Positions 61,348 through 64,000 of a stretch of 64,000 nucleotides of DNA are shown piece by piece. The stretch's first letter is position 1; every line of letters starts with the position of its first letter. Below the pieces are notes generated by a model. It did no database searches, was not told the DNA's origin, and was given only the letters and a program-made list of their open reading frames with translations. Source of the stretch: Candidatus Geothrix skivensis (GTDB lineage: Bacteria; Acidobacteriota; Holophagae; Holophagales; Holophagaceae); contig JADKIO010000005.1 in the NCBI GenBank assembly GCA_016721195.1, positions 1-64,000 on the forward strand. The letters are read 5' to 3'. A program made the position numbers and the translations under genes.

Positions 61348-62546
61348 GCGTCCAGGATGGCAGAGGGTTCGGGCGTGGATGTTACGGCCTGTCCCTTCCG
61401 GACGATGCGGCGGGCCACGGGGATGGAAAGGACCATGAGGACCGCCCCGATGGCCCAACCCCTGCGGAAGCCCACATGCTCCATGACCCAGCCCAGGCCC
61501 AGGGCCCCGAAGGCGGTGGCCGCATCGAAGGCGAAGAACAGGGCGCCCACGGCGGCGCCGACGCGCTCGGGGGGCGTGGTGGCGAAGATGTTCATGAAGA
61601 GCAGGGTGTGCACCATGCCGTAGCCGGCCCCATAGGTGAGCCCCGCCAGCAGGTGGCGGGCCATGCCCCCGGGCAGGAAGGCCAGCAGGGCGTAGCCGGC
61701 GGAGGCCAGCAGGATCATGGCCGGCAGCAGGGCCACCGGGCGCCGTCCCATGCCCGTGAGGGCCAGGAGGCCGCGGATGGCCATCATGCCCAGGGCGAAA
61801 CAGGTGAGGAAGGTGGCGGGCCAGGCCATGCCCAGGGCCTTGGCTTCCTGGGCGCTGTAGGGCGGCATGGGCCCGAAGCCCAGGCCCACCAGCATCATCA
61901 CGGCCACCATGCCCCACACGGCGCGATCCGGCCACTGGAACAGCTTGGTGGCGGGGAGTTCCCGCGGGGCTTCCACGGGCAGGGCTCCGATGAGGCCATG
62001 GAGGACCGCAAAGACCCCCGCCAGCAGGATCAGCATCCAGGCGAAGCCCAGGTGCGGCATCAGCCACAGGCCCACCAGGGGACCCACGGCCACGCCGCCG
62101 GGCCCCGTGAGGCCGAAGAGCGACAGGCCCCGGGCCCGGTGCTGCAGGGGCAGGATGCTGCCCACCTTGGCGACGGAGGCGGTCCGGAGCGCGGACCACA
62201 GCACGCCGTGGAGGGGCGCGAGCAGGTAGAACACCCAGCGCACCTTCAGGAAGCCATAGGTCACCAGGATCGCCACGAGGAGCAGGGACGCCACCCGCAG
62301 CACCCGCCGCTGCCCCAGGCGGTCGCCCAGAGGCCCCGTGAAGAGCGACCCGAAGCCTGACCCCAGCATGAAGGCCGTCTGGAAGCGGCCGCTCTCGGCG
62401 AGGCTCGCCCCCAGGTCCCGCAGGTGCAGGGGCACCACCGGGAAGAGCTGGTACCCCGCCGCGAACACCAGGAAGTAGAAGGCGCAGAGGATGACGAAAG
62501 GCGCCGTCAGGAACCCCGGTAGCTTGGTTTCGTGCGCATCTGCCAT
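61344..62546 (-). CDS. MFS transporter, 400 aa (first of a tandem pair)
   Basis: The same architecture as its downstream paralog: GPLGDRLGQRRVLRVASLLL, ARGLSLFGLTGPGGVAVGPL, YGAGYGMVHTLLFMNIFATT and ALFFAFDAATAFGALGLGWV. ATG 62546 (MADAHETKLPGFL) lies four bases after the Mur ligase stop, so ligase and both transporters form one transcription unit. An exporter of the ligase product is a plausible but unproven idea. Confidence 0.85.
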   Translation of the reverse strand: MADAHETKLPGFLTAPFVILCAFYFLVFAAGYQLFPVVPLHLRDLGASLAESGRFQTAFMLGSGFGSLFTGPLGDRLGQRRVLRVASLLLVAILVTYGFLKVRWVFYLLAPLHGVLWSALRTASVAKVGSILPLQHRARGLSLFGLTGPGGVAVGPLVGLWLMPHLGFAWMLILLAGVFAVLHGLIGALPVEAPRELPATKLFQWPDRAVWGMVAVMMLVGLGFGPMPPYSAQEAKALGMAWPATFLTCFALGMMAIRGLLALTGMGRRPVALLPAMILLASAGYALLAFLPGGMARHLLAGLTYGAGYGMVHTLLFMNIFATTPPERVGAAVGALFFAFDAATAFGALGLGWVMEHVGFRRGWAIGAVLMVLSIPVARRIVRKGQAVTSTPEPSAILDA

Positions 62547-62550
62547 GGCT

Positions 62551-64000
62551 TCAAGTCGGCGAAGGGAGTGGCAGCGGTGAGCCGGGCAACCACCCCGTTT
62601 CCCCCAGGTGGTCCAGCCAGCTGGCCACGTGTTCGCGCGCGGCCAGCCCATGAACGGGCAACACCAGCACATCGCCGGGCCGGGCCCAGGCCAGGAGGAC
62701 ATCGACGGCCGAGACCTCATCGAGGACGGTGGTCAGGTGCTGGGCCGGCAGGCCTCGCCCAAGCAGTTCCTCGCCCAACAGGGCCGGTACTTCCCCGGGG
62801 GTTCGGCCGCGCAGGTAGCCTTCGAGGTCCTTTAGCACGACCATGTCCGGGCGCGCCAGCACGGCCGTGGCTGCGAGGGCGCGGATGGCGCCGTCTTCAC
62901 GGTTGCCGGCCTGCCCCAGCAACAGGCCCAGCCGCCCTTCTCTCCGCAGGCCCCCGGCGACCTCCAGCAGGCCGGCCAGCCCTTCGGGATTGTGGGCGTA
63001 ATCCATCAGCACCCTGAGGCCCGCCAGATTCCAGCGGTCCAGGCGCCCCGGATTGTCGCGGCGGGTGGCGCCAAAAGTGGCGAGAACGGCAGCGACTGTT
63101 ACGGGGGGAACCCGCATGGCGGCAGCGGCGAGGGCAGCGCCTGCGGCATTGGAGAGGTTGTAGGTCGCCGCGCCGCCCGCACCAAGGGGCATGTCGAACA
63201 CCGAGCCGAGGTCGTGTGTGGCCCCGGCCCAGTGGAGCAGCAGCCGACCCTGCGCCGCGCCGCAGGTGGCTCCGCCCGCCCTCCGGTGGGAGGCCAGGCG
63301 CGGGTGGGCATGGTCCAGGGCGAACCAGGCCAGCGGGCAGGCAAGATCGGCTGATTTGCGCAGGAGGGTCGGGTCGTCCGCATTGAGCACGAGGAGGCCA
63401 GTGCGGCTCAGCGCCCGCGCCACCACGAACTTGGCCTCGGCGAGCTCGTCGAGGGAATGGACGCCGTATTCGCCGAAGTGGTCCGGCGTGACGTTGGTGA
63501 CGACCGCCACCTCCGCGCGCCTCACGGCAATTCCGCGACGAAGGATGCCGCCGCGCGCGGTCTCGAGCACAGCCGCCTGGACACGGGGATCGCGCAGCAC
63601 CTGACGTGAACCCGCCGGGCCGGAGTAGTCGCCGCGGGTGAGCCATTCACCGTCCACGAACGTGCCATCGGTACAGCTGTGCCCCAGGATCCAGCCGTGC
63701 GCTGCACCCATGGCCGCGACCAATCGCACGGTGGTGGTCTTGCCATTGGAGCCGGTGACCAGGGCCGTAGGAATGTCGTGCAGGGTGTCCCAGGGAACAG
63801 CCTCCACGGTGGGCAGGTCGGCCAGGGACCAGGTGCGACTGCCCGCACCGGCCCCCAAGGTGAAGAGCTCGTCGTCGCAGAAGGCCGGTAGGTCATGCTG
63901 GGCGCTGGCTGCCATCAGAGCCACCAGCTCCGGTCGCACTTCGGCCGCAGCCAGGTGGCGAAGCGTCTGCAAGGCACTGGCCTCGTCCCAGGCCGCGGGG
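62551..64000 (-). CDS. Mur ligase family protein (cyanophycin synthetase C-terminal-like), 5' part beyond window
   Basis: ATP-dependent amide ligase: LVTGSNGKTTTVRLVAAMGA (P-loop), ETARGGILRRGIAV, VTNVTPDHFGEYGVHSLDEL (central Asp/His), LVLNADDP and RVLMDYAHNPEGLAGLLEVA (conserved YAHNP). The TDGTFVDGEWLTRGDYSGPA, GSRQVLRD block matches the Mur-like half of cyanophycin synthetases rather than MurC-F. The frame stays open to the right edge, so the N-terminus lies outside. It would join an amino acid or peptide to a carboxylate substrate. Confidence 0.85.
   Translation of the reverse strand, partial: PAAWDEASALQTLRHLAAAEVRPELVALMAASAQHDLPAFCDDELFTLGAGAGSRTWSLADLPTVEAVPWDTLHDIPTALVTGSNGKTTTVRLVAAMGAAHGWILGHSCTDGTFVDGEWLTRGDYSGPAGSRQVLRDPRVQAAVLETARGGILRRGIAVRRAEVAVVTNVTPDHFGEYGVHSLDELAEAKFVVARALSRTGLLVLNADDPTLLRKSADLACPLAWFALDHAHPRLASHRRAGGATCGAAQGRLLLHWAGATHDLGSVFDMPLGAGGAATYNLSNAAGAALAAAAMRVPPVTVAAVLATFGATRRDNPGRLDRWNLAGLRVLMDYAHNPEGLAGLLEVAGGLRREGRLGLLLGQAGNREDGAIRALAATAVLARPDMVVLKDLEGYLRGRTPGEVPALLGEELLGRGLPAQHLTTVLDEVSAVDVLLAWARPGDVLVLPVHGLAAREHVASWLDHLGETGWLPGSPLPLPSPT

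Overview
The window is about 64 kb of high-GC bacterial DNA. Gene content and protein style point to an Acidobacteriota genome of the Holophagaceae (Geothrix-like) type. This is an inference from a NapC-type multiheme cytochrome, a short-Q-loop cytochrome bd oxidase, the [FeFe]-hydrogenase maturase HydG, eukaryote-like Ser/Thr kinases, many TPR proteins and GC-rich coding bias. No rRNA or species marker is present.

The first ~9.8 kb differs in quality from the rest. Every recognisable long gene there is broken by many one- or two-base shifts: a HAD-type 5'-nucleotidase, an EEP hydrolase, an S9 prolyl oligopeptidase, a nucleotidyltransferase, a methyltransferase, a DUF4440 protein, an M3 peptidase and a repeat lipoprotein. 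Beyond ~9.8 kb only one long gene has a clear frameshift (SpoIIE-type phosphatase, near 36.24 kb). Low consensus accuracy at a contig end explains this better than mass pseudogenisation.

9.8-20.4 kb: an outer-membrane protein and a KdsC-type phosphatase, then a tightly packed plus-strand block: ArsR regulator, TolC/adaptor/RND pump, DUF2892, DUF6132, rhodanese, cydA and cydB. The ArsR promoter carries a palindromic AT-rich operator. 20.4-31.4 kb is mostly minus-strand: HydG with its TM1266-type regulator, a membrane protein with HEAGH, a ferredoxin-domain protein, cytidylate kinase, a NapC/NirT hexaheme cytochrome, RecQ, HisC, ClpP and a trigger factor with a long charged tail. 31.5-33.4 kb holds dispersed repeats, tRNA-Leu(UAG), tRNA-Arg(UCG), a decayed tRNA-like palindrome and an adenosine-deaminase-family gene.

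33.4-43.9 kb is rich in signalling: a FYDLN zinc-ribbon protein, a GAF-like protein, a STAS/anti-sigma kinase/SpoIIE partner-switching set, HtpX, a Ser/Thr kinase fused to a beta-helix, hemerythrin, FabH, a PepSY-like secreted protein and an SPFH protein. 43.9-50 kb: CDF metal exporter, enoyl-CoA hydratase, biotin-carrier genes (one truncated against a G/C tract), YchF, a PilZ protein and a response regulator. 50-64 kb: an OmpA remnant, malic enzyme, formyltransferase, two TPR proteins, a repeat cluster, acyl-CoA dehydrogenase, alanine aminotransferase, SDR, two tandem MFS transporters and a Mur ligase running off the end.

The most interesting non-coding signal is a family of nested palindromes (32.1, 33.3, 42.3 and 56.2 kb). 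They share a fixed outer stem, fixed asymmetric spacers and a 7-bp inner stem whose sequence changes while pairing is kept, and each lies just 3' of a gene. The most interesting gene-level signals are the kinase/beta-helix fusion and the ArsR-RND-rhodanese-bd oxidase block.
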